From a virus, in the IMG/VR virus record IMGVR_UViG_3300008050_000202, positions 1-29,693 of that record: DNA of 29,693 bases; one strand, given 5' to 3'. This document shows, piece after piece, positions 1 to 7,136 of the stretch. The notes under the pieces were generated by a model, which saw only the letters and a program-made list of their open reading frames with translations, was not told the DNA's origin and made no database searches. The translations under genes and the position numbers were made by a program. Each line of letters starts with the position of its first letter. Positions within the stretch are counted from its first letter, which is position 1.

Positions 1-276
1 CGGCTCCCCGAGCAGGGCAGCGATCTTCGATGCCTGGACCGCGATGTCGTCGCGCTCTACCTCGCATCGGTCGGCGCGGGAGAGGGCTTCCAGCAGCTCC
101 TTGTCCGCCTTGATGTGGATGCCGGACAGGCTCACCTCGACGGTCTTGTCGGTCTGGGTGCCGACGTAGATCGCACCGAGAGCCAGGGCGCACACCCCCA
201 GGAAGCCGAAGACCACGATGGCGAGGGTGGCTGGACTGCTCGCGACCTTCAGCAGGACCTTGGCGAGGGCTTCCAC
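1..276 (-). CDS. Small membrane protein, partial (C-terminus beyond window edge)
   Basis: The reading frame opens with GTG at 276, two bases past the TAG of the upstream gene, and stays open to base 1, giving 92 residues without a stop. Residues about 16-38 (ATLAIVVFGFLGVCALALGA and flanks) form one clear hydrophobic membrane segment after a short N-terminal helix. The rest (VSLSGIHIKADKELLEALSRADRCEVERDD) is charged and probably helical and cytoplasmic. One membrane span followed by a charged helix would suit a phage holin- or spanin-type protein or a tail-associated membrane protein, but nothing seen decides between these. The Shine-Dalgarno is weak (AGG about 7 nt upstream), so translational coupling to the preceding gene is likely. 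The coding assignment is fairly secure; function is unknown. Confidence 0.65.
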   Translation of the reverse strand, partial: MEALAKVLLKVASSPATLAIVVFGFLGVCALALGAIYVGTQTDKTVEVSLSGIHIKADKELLEALSRADRCEVERDDIAVQASKIAALLGEP

Positions 277-277
277 G

Positions 278-526
278 CTACTGCCTATCGACCCACTCGG
301 CCAGGCGCTCGGGGAGGTTGACCTTGGTGCCGGTGACCTTGCCCTTCGAGTCGACCTTCCGGGTGCGGGTCCGACCGTCCGTGAGCACGATGGCGACGAA
401 TCCGTCAGCCGCAGACACCTGGGAGATCTGCTCGATGGGCACGCCCGACGCAAACACGCCAGCGATTGCGGCCGCTTCATCGGTTTGGAGGAAGGCGACG
501 AGTGCCGCCTGATCGATCATCATCAT
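278..526 (-). CDS. Small hypothetical phage protein (82 aa)
   Basis: Three consecutive ATG codons (526, 523, 520) are possible starts. I chose 526 because GGAG lies 7 nt upstream, in the overlap with the end of the preceding gene. The 82-residue product has an alpha-helical first half (MIDQAALVAFLQTDEAAAIAGVF) and a small beta-rich second half (FVAIVLTDGRTRTRKVDSKGKV), ending in a short helix. There are no Cys/His clusters, membrane segments or signal peptide. It lies between the putative structural protein (531-1346) and the partial membrane protein, in the same transcript. I do not recognise the family. A small virion accessory or chaperone-like role is only a guess from context. Confidence 0.6.
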   Translation of the reverse strand: MMMIDQAALVAFLQTDEAAAIAGVFASGVPIEQISQVSAADGFVAIVLTDGRTRTRKVDSKGKVTGTKVNLPERLAEWVDRQ

Positions 527-530
527 CAGG

Positions 531-1346
531 CTACTCCAGCACGTTCCAGACCTTGACCCACAACTTCTCAGCGTTGACAGCTTCTCCGTTGTTCCCGGCC
601 TTGCCGATGACTACTGCCGTCGTCGAAGGGGCGAGGTAGTTGGCTGTCGTCGCAGCCATGTTGAAGCCCAGCAGGGTGTTCGTGTCCTTCGCGGAAGCCC
701 ACGAGCCTCCGCTGAAGGCGGTCTGATAGTCGTCCGCGTCGGTCGAGTAGTAGACCTCAGCCTGGTTCGGGTTCAGCAACCGGAGCCCCAGCACGCGGGT
801 CTTTGCCCCCGGCAGCGGCCCCGTCGAGTCGTTCGACAGAGCGTTGTTCTGTAGGCGGGTCGTCTCGACCTCTTCGACGCCGCCGTTATCGAACCCAGCC
901 TTGATCAGGAGCGCGTCGGATCCTGCCTCACCGGGCAACGCGGTCGGGTCGCAGACACCGAACACGGCCTGCACGAAGCCAGCCGTGAAAGCGTCGTTGG
1001 CAAGCAAGAGCTGAAGGTCCACCACCTGCCGGCTGTCCACGTAAGCGGCCACGAGGTCGGAGATCAGGATGTGGACGTTGGGCCCGCGCGTCGAGCCGCT
1101 CGTCTCCCAGTGACGGGTGCCGCTGCTGGTCATTTGGAGCCCCGTCCCGTTGACCACCTGGAAGTCAGACGTGTACGCCATGTTGTCGGCGGTCCACGTC
1201 TTGGAGTCCAGCGTCACGTTCCCGTCGCCGCTGGCGTCGATGTCCAGCGAGGCGTGGGCGGTGAAGTCCAACTCGTACTCGCTGGCGGTCCAGCCGCCGC
1301 CGTCGCCGCCGCCCCAGAAGCAGCCTTCCAGACCGAGGGGCAGCAC
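531..1346 (-). CDS. Putative virion or tail-fibre-type structural protein
   Basis: The GTG at 1346 overlaps the TAG of the upstream gene (TAGTG), with GGAGG 10 nt before it; a GTG at 1376 is also open but lacks a good site. The 271-residue product begins with a glycine-rich patch (CFWGGGDGGGW). A long beta-rich sequence of short alternating strands rich in Thr, Ser, Asn and Gly follows (TSSGTRHWETSGS, QAEVYYSTDADDYQTAF, APSTTAVVIGKAGNNG). This pattern is typical of jelly-roll or concanavalin-like domains in phage tail fibres and receptor-binding proteins. There is no signal peptide or membrane span. The context, small structural-looking genes on both sides, supports a virion role. The exact family is not recognised; a lectin-like fold is an inference from composition. 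Confidence 0.6.
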   Translation of the reverse strand: MLPLGLEGCFWGGGDGGGWTASEYELDFTAHASLDIDASGDGNVTLDSKTWTADNMAYTSDFQVVNGTGLQMTSSGTRHWETSGSTRGPNVHILISDLVAAYVDSRQVVDLQLLLANDAFTAGFVQAVFGVCDPTALPGEAGSDALLIKAGFDNGGVEEVETTRLQNNALSNDSTGPLPGAKTRVLGLRLLNPNQAEVYYSTDADDYQTAFSGGSWASAKDTNTLLGFNMAATTANYLAPSTTAVVIGKAGNNGEAVNAEKLWVKVWNVLE

Positions 1347-1639
1347 TACTCCGCCCCCTCCAGCCAGGACACCCACCAGATCGAGTTGGCCGTGAAGATC
1401 ACGGCGGGGGCGATCAGTTGCCCCGCGAAGCTGATGGTCTGGCCGATGCCCGACTTCACGGTGTGGATGTCACCGCCAGCAACCCTGACGGTCGTGTCGC
1501 CACCGTTCGCATATACGTGGACCTCCAGCAACCGCGCGCCGACCGGCGGGTTCACCGTCTCTGCTCCGGACCCCGCCTCGTAGCCGTAGGTACCGACGAT
1601 CCGCTTGAGGAGACGCAGGAGTAGATACTGCCATTTCAC
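1346..1639 (-). CDS. Small beta-rich phage structural-like protein (97 aa)
   Basis: GTG at 1639 is preceded by GGAGG about 7 nt upstream, a strong site in the 31-nt gap after the QueD stop. The N-terminus is basic and hydrophobic (KWQYLLLRLLKRIVG). It is followed by a compact beta-sheet sequence (ARLLEVHVYANGGDTTVRVAGG ... ISFAGQLIAPAVIFTANSIWWV). Small all-beta proteins of this type are often phage head- or tail-decoration components, and the next gene overlaps its stop by one base (TAGTG), suggesting joint function with the fibre-like protein. No catalytic motif is visible. The first 16 residues could be a membrane-associating helix. The function is inferred from fold pattern and neighbours only. 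Confidence 0.55.
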   Translation of the reverse strand: MKWQYLLLRLLKRIVGTYGYEAGSGAETVNPPVGARLLEVHVYANGGDTTVRVAGGDIHTVKSGIGQTISFAGQLIAPAVIFTANSIWWVSWLEGAE

Positions 1640-1670
1640 GGATGCACCTCCGGATGGCCCAACCCTACCA

Positions 1671-2117
1671 TCACCCTCCGAGTGGTGCCACGCTCCTCTT
1701 CTTCCAGTCGGCCCAGCAATTCGGCGTCTCGTACACCCGGACGTGGACGACTTCGATGTTGTGCTGAGCCAACAACGCCTGCGAGGCACGCGCGATGAAC
1801 GCGGCGAGATTCTCCGCCGTCGGCTCACCCAAATCTTCGGGCATCGGACAGGTCTTGTGCCCGGAACCGGAAAGGAACGACCCAACGGGGTCACCGATCT
1901 TGAAGATGTACCCATGGTCGAGGTGGTCGTCGATCCACTTGCCGACGATCTCCTTCAAGACCCCGTAGTCGATCACCCTACCCGCGAAGTCCAGCTTCGC
2001 CCCGGCCACCGTCACTTCGGCGGTGTAGCGGTGGCCGTGGACAGACCGGCACTTCGACTCGTGGCGGGTGACGCGATGTCCGGCGTCGAATCCGAATCGG
2101 CGGGTGCAGGTGATCAC
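1671..2117 (-). CDS. queD: QueD, 6-carboxy-5,6,7,8-tetrahydropterin synthase
   Basis: QueD converts 7,8-dihydroneopterin triphosphate to 6-carboxytetrahydropterin, the second step toward 7-deazaguanines. The 148-residue protein has the full T-fold signature. DAGH gives His14; the CxxxHGH motif (CRSVHGH) gives catalytic Cys23 and zinc ligands His27 and His29. GRVIDYGVLK matches the usual G-x-V-x-D-[FY]-x-x-L-K; LDHGYI, PTAENLA and the C-terminal substrate-binding Glu in VYETPNCWADW are all present. Length is normal for the family. GTG at 2117 overlaps the TGA of the ParB-like gene by 4 nt (GTGA). The usual GMV is GRV here, a minor change. It closes the deazaguanine operon, far from FolE and QueE but on the same strand with no break. 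Confidence 0.93.
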   Translation of the reverse strand: MITCTRRFGFDAGHRVTRHESKCRSVHGHRYTAEVTVAGAKLDFAGRVIDYGVLKEIVGKWIDDHLDHGYIFKIGDPVGSFLSGSGHKTCPMPEDLGEPTAENLAAFIARASQALLAQHNIEVVHVRVYETPNCWADWKKRSVAPLGG

Positions 2118-2863
2118 GACAGGCGCTTCAACAAGTTCCGGACGGCGACATCCAAGCCGCCATCTGGGCTGTCGATCCCGAGGGACAGGGCCTCGACAAG
2201 CTCGGTATAGGTGTCGTGCTTGATCCGGCCTCGGATGTGCCCGATGGTCACGGCTACCAGCGACTCGCTCGGGTCGGTGAGCGTGTCGACGAGTTCTTCG
2301 GCACGTTCGGCAGCAGCCGCTTCGACCTCGTTCTTGTCGACCTCGGACGATGCCGCCGCGTTCATCACGGTGACCTCCGGATCCGTCGCGTAGGAGACGA
2401 GGTCCTCCAAGATGTCCTCGTCGAAGCCGGACAGGAGAAGATCGAGGTCGGTCCCTTCGACGACTTCGCTCAACTGGCCGAGGTAGTCGGACAGCTTCGT
2501 GTAGTCCCAATCGCCGTCGGCGTTGTTGTCGCGGAGAGCGACGAGACGCGCCTTCTCCTCGGGACCGTTGAAAAACGTGACGGGGATGCCCGACGCAGCG
2601 GAGCCGTCGTCGTGAACGAGTGCGACCCCGTCCTTCACCGCTTCCGAGATGACGGAGAAGCGCTGGTTGCCGCCGATGATGACGGTCTGTCCGTCCGGCG
2701 TCTTCCAGGCGAGGAGGGCACGGAACAAGCCCAACTCGTCGAGGGAGCGACGAAGCTCACGCCGCTCACGCTCCGAGAGCGACTGCCGGGGGTTGTCGTC
2801 GAAGCCAACGGCCTCCTTGGGGTCGATGTAGGCGTCGGCCTTGCAGACGGTGATCTTGTTCAT
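2114..2863 (-). CDS. ParB/DndB-like domain protein paired with DpdA
   Basis: This 249-residue protein carries a ParB/sulfiredoxin-type domain in its first 120 residues: NPR at the start of the domain (DDNPRQSLSERERRELRRSL), a conserved helix, then VIIGGNQR, which corresponds to the DGQ(H)R motif of ParB/DndB folds, and LRDNNADGDWDYTKL. The C-terminal half is acidic and helical and resembles nothing I know. ATG at 2863 overlaps the DpdA stop by 4 nt (ATGA), implying coupled translation. Bacterial dpd clusters also pair the transglycosylase DpdA with DpdB, which to my knowledge carries a related ParB/DndB-like domain. A role as the DpdA partner is therefore attractive. A plain transcription or partition factor is the alternative. 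The fold is fairly certain; the role is inferred. Confidence 0.75.
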   Translation of the reverse strand: MNKITVCKADAYIDPKEAVGFDDNPRQSLSERERRELRRSLDELGLFRALLAWKTPDGQTVIIGGNQRFSVISEAVKDGVALVHDDGSAASGIPVTFFNGPEEKARLVALRDNNADGDWDYTKLSDYLGQLSEVVEGTDLDLLLSGFDEDILEDLVSYATDPEVTVMNAAASSEVDKNEVEAAAAERAEELVDTLTDPSESLVAVTIGHIRGRIKHDTYTELVEALSLGIDSPDGGLDVAVRNLLKRLS

Positions 2864-3957
2864 GGTGCTGTCTCACTGGTGCGGTCGTAGATGTTCTTCC
2901 TGATAGCCGCCGACGCGCGAAGGGAGATCATCCCGTTCTCGGCGATGACGACATAGAGGATCCGAAGCGGCCCCTGGATGGACGCGAGCCAGTCGGTACC
3001 CGGCAACCCGACAGCCAGGAGGTTGTCGCGGAGCCGCGTCTGGTAGTCGACGTCGGTGCGCTTTGCGGCGGCTTTGTCTTGGATCGCGTTGTACCCCGTG
3101 ATGATCACGGCGGACGCTTCTGCTCGGGACATCCGGTTCCACCGGGACACGTTGATCCCGTAGCTCCGGAGGATGGGAAGCGCCCGATCGAGAGAAACGG
3201 TCGCGATGGTGTTGCCGATGCCCGTTTTCCGCTTGATGTGGTGGTACGGGTGTGGGAATCCGGGCGCTTTCTCGCGGGCACGCTCGTAGAGGGGCGCGAA
3301 CCCGAAGCGGGGGAGGCCCGCCCAAGACGAGGAATCTGCTGTGAGCCACGCAAGCTCGGTGTCCATCAGCATCCGGATGCTGGTCATCGCGAACCCGTGG
3401 CAGCCCGCTCCGTAGTGGAACAAGATGCGGGAGCACGCCCGGTAGAAGTCGTGCTGCGGCTTCGCCCGCTCGACCGCCGCCCCTGAGTGGTTGTCCATGC
3501 CGAGGGTTCCGAGGCCGACATAGGGCCAGTCCTTCGCGTACTCCTCCAGCATCTTGAACCCGTGGATCGGCTGGTGAACCCACAGCGGGTAGGCCCGATC
3601 CCCGATCACACGGACGATGCGAGCGAAGTTGCGTCGCATCTGCGGGGTGTTCCCGACATCGAGGTTCACGACGACGTCGATGAGCCCCTCGTCGGCGAGC
3701 CGCTGCGCGCACGCAAGGTACCGGCTCAGGTCGACCTCCAGGCCACGTCGCCGAATGGTGAACGCTCCGGAGTCGAACATGATGAACTTGCAGAACTTCC
3801 GCATCTGCCGAAGCAGCTTCACGGCGTTCTTGTAGTCGTTGACGAACAGCGCGTAGCTGATCAAGCCAGCCGTGTCCGGGTCCGGCACCCTGACGGGGGA
3901 CTCGACATCGTGAAGGATCTCGGTCCGGACGGAGTCGTGGTCGAAGGGATTACCCAT
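2860..3957 (-). CDS. dpdA: DpdA-like DNA guanine transglycosylase (TGT-type TIM barrel)
   Basis: TGT/DpdA enzymes swap guanine in a nucleic acid for a 7-deazaguanine base; phage DpdA members act on DNA. The 365-residue protein shows the DpdA pattern: FDSGAFT (Asp62, equivalent to DSGGFQ of TGT), NLDVG (Asp100), LWVHQP, VGLGTLG (the GGLAVG position of TGT) and a second acidic motif TADSSSW (Asp208), the place of the other catalytic Asp. The TGT zinc-binding C-terminal subdomain is not visible, as is usual for phage members. ATG at 3957 overlaps the radical SAM stop by 8 nt; its own stop overlaps the ParB-like start (ATGA). Together with FolE, QueD and QueE in the same operon this strongly indicates DNA, not tRNA, modification. 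The subfamily cannot be fixed without an alignment. Confidence 0.85.
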   Translation of the reverse strand: MGNPFDHDSVRTEILHDVESPVRVPDPDTAGLISYALFVNDYKNAVKLLRQMRKFCKFIMFDSGAFTIRRRGLEVDLSRYLACAQRLADEGLIDVVVNLDVGNTPQMRRNFARIVRVIGDRAYPLWVHQPIHGFKMLEEYAKDWPYVGLGTLGMDNHSGAAVERAKPQHDFYRACSRILFHYGAGCHGFAMTSIRMLMDTELAWLTADSSSWAGLPRFGFAPLYERAREKAPGFPHPYHHIKRKTGIGNTIATVSLDRALPILRSYGINVSRWNRMSRAEASAVIITGYNAIQDKAAAKRTDVDYQTRLRDNLLAVGLPGTDWLASIQGPLRILYVVIAENGMISLRASAAIRKNIYDRTSETAP

Positions 3958-4669
3958 CGTAGTTTCCCCAATCCTCCGGACCCTGGAAGACGAAGCCACG
4001 GCACTTGCCGCAGTCGACCTTCCCGCCGCCCTCGATGTCGACACAACAGAGCCCGAAGGAGCCGTCCCACAGGACGACCCGCCACGGCTTCCCGTCGGGG
4101 TAGCCGAGGTAGGAGCACCGACTGGAGCCGTCCTTTTCGACGAGCCCTTCGACGTGCCCCGCGTAGGACACAAGCTCTTTCTCGGGGGCATCGTCCGGCT
4201 TCCCGTCCTCTCCCGGCACCCAATGCTCGGTAGCGAGGAACCCATCGGGGATGTCGAACTCGCTGAGGCGGACCCCGAAGGGGTTGACGTGCAGCCGAAG
4301 CCACGCGAGCCCGAGGTCGAGGTACGCGTCCAGCTTCTCCTGCGTGAGCAGCTTGCCGTTGGTCGAGAACCCGACCCGCTTCCCACGTTCCGTCGCCATC
4401 CGGATGAAGTCGGGCAGGCGCTTGTGGAGCAGCGGCTCGGTGAAGTGGTGAAGGTGGAAGGACTCGTTCTCGACGACGTCGAGGACCACATCGAAGGTGT
4501 CCAGGGACATGAACCCCTTGGCCCGCTCGTGGTCCGGATGCGGGCAGTACGAGCACACGGCGTTGCAGTGGTTCGTGATGTCCACTTGGAACACGCGCAC
4601 CTTTTCCCCGGATGCCCTGAGCGAGAAGACGTCCGTTGCCGGCATCGAGAAGTCAGGCACGAGCATCAT
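3950..4669 (-). CDS. Radical SAM enzyme with SPASM/twitch-like C-terminal cysteines
   Basis: The 239-residue protein has the radical SAM cluster motif CX3CX2C (Cys35, Cys39, Cys42 in NHCNAVCSYCPHP). It also has the following barrel features TEPLLHKRLPDF and FSTNGKLL, and a C-terminal group of five more cysteines (185, 208, 209, 220, 223; RCSY ... GLCCVD ... DCGKC) that would bind an auxiliary Fe-S cluster, as in SPASM/twitch enzymes. It is not QueE, which is encoded separately. The ATG at 4669 (or 4666) lies inside the end of the upstream gene with AAGGA 8 nt before it, and the stop overlaps DpdA by 8 nt. Placement directly before DpdA suggests it modifies the 7-deazaguanine base or an attached group, but the reaction is unknown. 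Confidence 0.85.
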   Translation of the reverse strand: MMLVPDFSMPATDVFSLRASGEKVRVFQVDITNHCNAVCSYCPHPDHERAKGFMSLDTFDVVLDVVENESFHLHHFTEPLLHKRLPDFIRMATERGKRVGFSTNGKLLTQEKLDAYLDLGLAWLRLHVNPFGVRLSEFDIPDGFLATEHWVPGEDGKPDDAPEKELVSYAGHVEGLVEKDGSSRCSYLGYPDGKPWRVVLWDGSFGLCCVDIEGGGKVDCGKCRGFVFQGPEDWGNYDG

Positions 4670-5108
4670 CGGCGTAGTCCTTCGGACGTGTACGGAGCCC
4701 GGCGTGGATGGGGATCGTCGTGATGTCGAACGGGGTGCCGACCGAGATGTAGTCGCGCTTCTTGAATATGGACAAGTCCATCGTCGGTGCGCGGGCTACC
4801 AGCGTCAAAGGGGGCAAGGACGACCGGGCTTCCGTGAAGGGTACCACGTCCTCCCACAGCCGAGCGACGACGACCCGGAGAAGCGGGTAGTCGCCCATGA
4901 ACGACCGGAGCCAGTCCCAATCGTCGAACCGGTCGGAGCAGAAGATCTGCTTGACGCGTCCTTCGTCGACCATGAACCGGAGGTCGCTGTCGTCTTCGGC
5001 CGAGTCGACGAAGCCGGTGAGGAACCCGTGGCCTGGGTGTTCAACTTCGTGCCCGAACCAGATGCCGCCACGCTCTCCGACTCCGGGGTGCTTCTCTTCG
5101 CTCAGCAT
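4653..5108 (-). CDS. Unrecognised operon protein between glycosyltransferase and radical SAM genes
   Basis: The ATG at 5108 overlaps the glycosyltransferase stop by 7 nt. The 151-residue product is rich in aromatic and acidic residues (GGIWFGHEVEHPGHGFLTGFVDSAEDDSD, FDDWDWLRSFMGDYP) with several histidines near the N-terminus. It has no membrane segment, signal peptide or metal-binding cluster I can name. Its last 17 nt overlap the radical SAM start. The codon pattern is strongly GC-ending like its neighbours, so it is a real gene. I do not recognise it. Its position between a glycosyltransferase and a radical SAM enzyme makes it a candidate accessory protein of the modification pathway, and nothing more can be said from sequence. 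Confidence 0.6.
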   Translation of the reverse strand: MLSEEKHPGVGERGGIWFGHEVEHPGHGFLTGFVDSAEDDSDLRFMVDEGRVKQIFCSDRFDDWDWLRSFMGDYPLLRVVVARLWEDVVPFTEARSSLPPLTLVARAPTMDLSIFKKRDYISVGTPFDITTIPIHAGLRTRPKDYADDARA

Positions 5109-6118
5109 CGCTGCGCCTTCTGGAGGTAGCGGAGCATCTGCGAGATCGCGCCCGTCCACCGCATCGAGTCGTACCGGTAGCCGACGGGGGCTTGCAGCCG
5201 CTCGATCACCATGCCGGCGACGAAGTCGAGATCGCGCTCGTCGGGGTAGCGCTCGTCGAGAGGGAACGTCTCGCGGTACGAGAGCCGATCGGGGACGACA
5301 GGGTAGCACCCCAGCATCGCCGCCTCGACCATCCCGATCCCGAAGTTCTCCGCGACCGCGAAGGAGACGGCGACGCGCGAGTCGGCGAGGAGATCGTAGT
5401 AGCGCGGCTTCGGAAAATCGTGCTCGCGTGTCTTGACCCACTCGATCTTCGGCCCACGCCACCGGGCTTCGACCCGGTCGCGAAGGGACGCGAAGAGATG
5501 CGGCTGCTTGTCGTCGTGGAGGCGATGCGGGAACACGACCCGGTAGGAACGCATCGACCACTGACGGGACCGCCACGTGAACTCCGGATGAACCGGCAAG
5601 CCGGTGACGGCGATCTTCTCCGCACTGGCCCTGCCCGATTCGACGATCACGCTCTTGTGGTACTCGGTCGCGACGAACGCAAGATCGAGCGCGGCGAAGT
5701 ACCCTTGCTCGATTCCTTCGCACCACCGCTGCATGTTCACGCGGGACAGGAGGTCGTGGGTGTCCCACGACCCGGCGTGGAAGAAGCCGCCCATCTTGAA
5801 CTTCAGCCCAGCGACATCCCGCATGTACGCGAGGGCCGTGACCGTCGGGGTCCACGCGTCGAGGAACAAGACGAGGTCGTCGTCGTCGACCGCGCCAGCT
5901 TGCAGAAGCTCGACAAGGCGCATGGTCTGCGACGCTTTGTAGAAGTGCGTGTCGTAGCAGTCGAGGAAGTCGCCAACCTCGATGTCGCTCGCCGTCCGAT
6001 CGCCTTCGACTACTACTGGCTCGTACCCGAAGGACTGGACCTCTTCGGCGAACCACCGCCGCCATTGTCCCGTGTACCGGGCGTCGATCTCTTCGATCGG
6101 GACGAGAAAGACCTTCAC
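5102..6118 (-). CDS. GT-B-fold glycosyltransferase (GT4-like)
   Basis: The 338-residue protein shows two Rossmann-like halves. The N-terminal half opens with MKVFLVPIEE and includes DLVLFLDAW and DLAFVATEYHKSVIVES, then TGLPVHPEF at the domain junction, a common GT-B linker. The C-terminal half contains YDLLADSRVAVSFAVAENFGIGMVEAA (residues 240-266) and LGCYPVVPDRLSYRETFP. The E-x-F-G-I-x-x-x-E-A pattern is the nucleotide-sugar-binding motif of GT4 enzymes. ATG at 6118 overlaps the T-fold gene stop by 4 nt (ATGA). No membrane span is visible, so it is probably cytosolic. The sugar donor and acceptor are unknown. Lying between deazaguanine genes, it could glycosylate the modified base; surface-polysaccharide modification of the host is the alternative. 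Confidence 0.8.
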   Translation of the reverse strand: MKVFLVPIEEIDARYTGQWRRWFAEEVQSFGYEPVVVEGDRTASDIEVGDFLDCYDTHFYKASQTMRLVELLQAGAVDDDDLVLFLDAWTPTVTALAYMRDVAGLKFKMGGFFHAGSWDTHDLLSRVNMQRWCEGIEQGYFAALDLAFVATEYHKSVIVESGRASAEKIAVTGLPVHPEFTWRSRQWSMRSYRVVFPHRLHDDKQPHLFASLRDRVEARWRGPKIEWVKTREHDFPKPRYYDLLADSRVAVSFAVAENFGIGMVEAAMLGCYPVVPDRLSYRETFPLDERYPDERDLDFVAGMVIERLQAPVGYRYDSMRWTGAISQMLRYLQKAQRC

Positions 6119-6543
6119 GAGGCTACCTCTACGGTTGCGCCGTTCTCACCGTCCTCCCAGACGGATGCCGTCGCGGTCCATCCGGCCGGCAGAACTGGGA
6201 GGTTTTCGCCTTCCCGCCCGACCTCTTCCGGGTACGCGGGGAGGTCCAGATCGGGATCGTTTGCGGCGAACCTGATGGCGTGAGCAGCCAGGAGCATCGC
6301 CTGTTGCTCGCAGGACGCGCGCCCGAGATGGAGTCCCCACAACTCGGCGACGCCCTTGAGGTACCGCTGGAGCAGGATGAACTCGACGTCCCGATCTCCG
6401 TGGTCGACGGGAACGGTCACCTCCGCGTGGAAGGCATGGCGGTGCATCGACGAGAGGAACGCGACCTCTCGCGGGGCTTCGGGCCAGCAGTGGAGCCCCT
6501 CGTAGGCGAACCGGACGGTGACCGACTGGCGAACGACCCTCAT
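6115..6543 (-). CDS. T-fold QueD-like paralog of unknown reaction
   Basis: The 142-residue protein can be laid over QueD by eye: MHRHAFHAEVTV against HGHRYTAEVTV, DRDVEFILLQRYL against GRVIDYGVLKEIV, CEQQAMLLAAHAI against PTAENLAAFIARA, and ATASVWEDGENGATVEV against VHVRVYETPNCWADW. HGH thus becomes HRH. The CxxxHGH cysteine is missing (FLSSMHRH), so it cannot do classical QueD chemistry. ATG at 6543 overlaps the FolE stop (ATGA) and its stop overlaps the glycosyltransferase start (ATGA). It may be a deazaguanine-tailoring enzyme, for example a CDG decarboxylase, or a pterin-binding accessory protein. The homology is my visual inference; the reaction is open. Confidence 0.65.
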   Translation of the reverse strand: MRVVRQSVTVRFAYEGLHCWPEAPREVAFLSSMHRHAFHAEVTVPVDHGDRDVEFILLQRYLKGVAELWGLHLGRASCEQQAMLLAAHAIRFAANDPDLDLPAYPEEVGREGENLPVLPAGWTATASVWEDGENGATVEVAS

Positions 6544-7136
6544 CGGCAGCGGGCCATGTGATCCAACCACTCAGCCCGAGCCGACGACGACTCACGGAAG
6601 CGGCCATCGAACACGCACGTCGCCATCTTGACGCGCTTGTTGACGCCACGGCAAGCGACGCACAGGTGCTCGGCGATGATGCGGACTCCAACGGCAGACG
6701 GGTTGAGGTGCTCGGTGAGCGTGTCCGCGATCTGCTGGGTCATCCGTTCCTGCACCTGCAGACGCCGCGCGAACATGTCTACCAGCCGAGGGATCTTCGA
6801 CAGGCCGACGACCCGTCCCGACTTCCCCGGCAGGTAGCCCACGTCGGCGACGCCGCCGAAGGGCAGGAGGTGATGCTCGCACGTCGACCAGAACGGGATC
6901 GCTCCTACGGCGACAAGCTGATCGTAGCCACCGACTTCGTCGAAGCCGTCCGCGCCGTCGGAGGTCTTCAAGACCTCCGCAGGGTCGAGCCGGTACCCGG
7001 CAGTCATCTGCGCCCACGCCTTCGCGTACCGCTTCGGGGTCGACGCGAGCCCTTCGCGCTCGACGTCCTCCCCGATCGCGGAGAGGAGCATGGAGGCAGC
7101 GCGAGTCGCGGCCTTGTGGTCGAAGTCGTTGATCAC
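6540..7136 (-). CDS. folE: FolE, GTP cyclohydrolase I
   Basis: GTP cyclohydrolase I turns GTP into 7,8-dihydroneopterin triphosphate, the first step of 7-deazaguanine (and folate) synthesis. The 198-residue protein has every hallmark: EGLASTPKRYAKAW, zinc/active-site motif STCEHHLLPF (Cys86, His88, His89), GLSKIPRLVDMFARRLQVQERMTQQIADTL, and EHLCVACRGV with the second zinc Cys159. Length is normal for the core enzyme. GTG at 7136 overlaps the QueE stop by 4 nt (GTGA). A phage copy of this otherwise housekeeping enzyme usually serves to raise precursor flux for hypermodified DNA bases. The last residues (MARCR) are slightly extended compared with many homologs. Confidence 0.95.
   Translation of the reverse strand: MINDFDHKAATRAASMLLSAIGEDVEREGLASTPKRYAKAWAQMTAGYRLDPAEVLKTSDGADGFDEVGGYDQLVAVGAIPFWSTCEHHLLPFGGVADVGYLPGKSGRVVGLSKIPRLVDMFARRLQVQERMTQQIADTLTEHLNPSAVGVRIIAEHLCVACRGVNKRVKMATCVFDGRFRESSSARAEWLDHMARCR

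Noticed and set aside
3090-3110. GGGGTACAAC sequence on the minus strand resembling the promoter family
   Set aside because: It lies inside the DpdA coding region (ITGYNAIQ) without a CCACG-like element 17 nt upstream; probably chance.
5192-6283. Plus-strand 363-codon frame
   Set aside because: Antisense of the glycosyltransferase and T-fold genes, with Arg/Val/Asp-rich composition typical of reverse-frame shadows.
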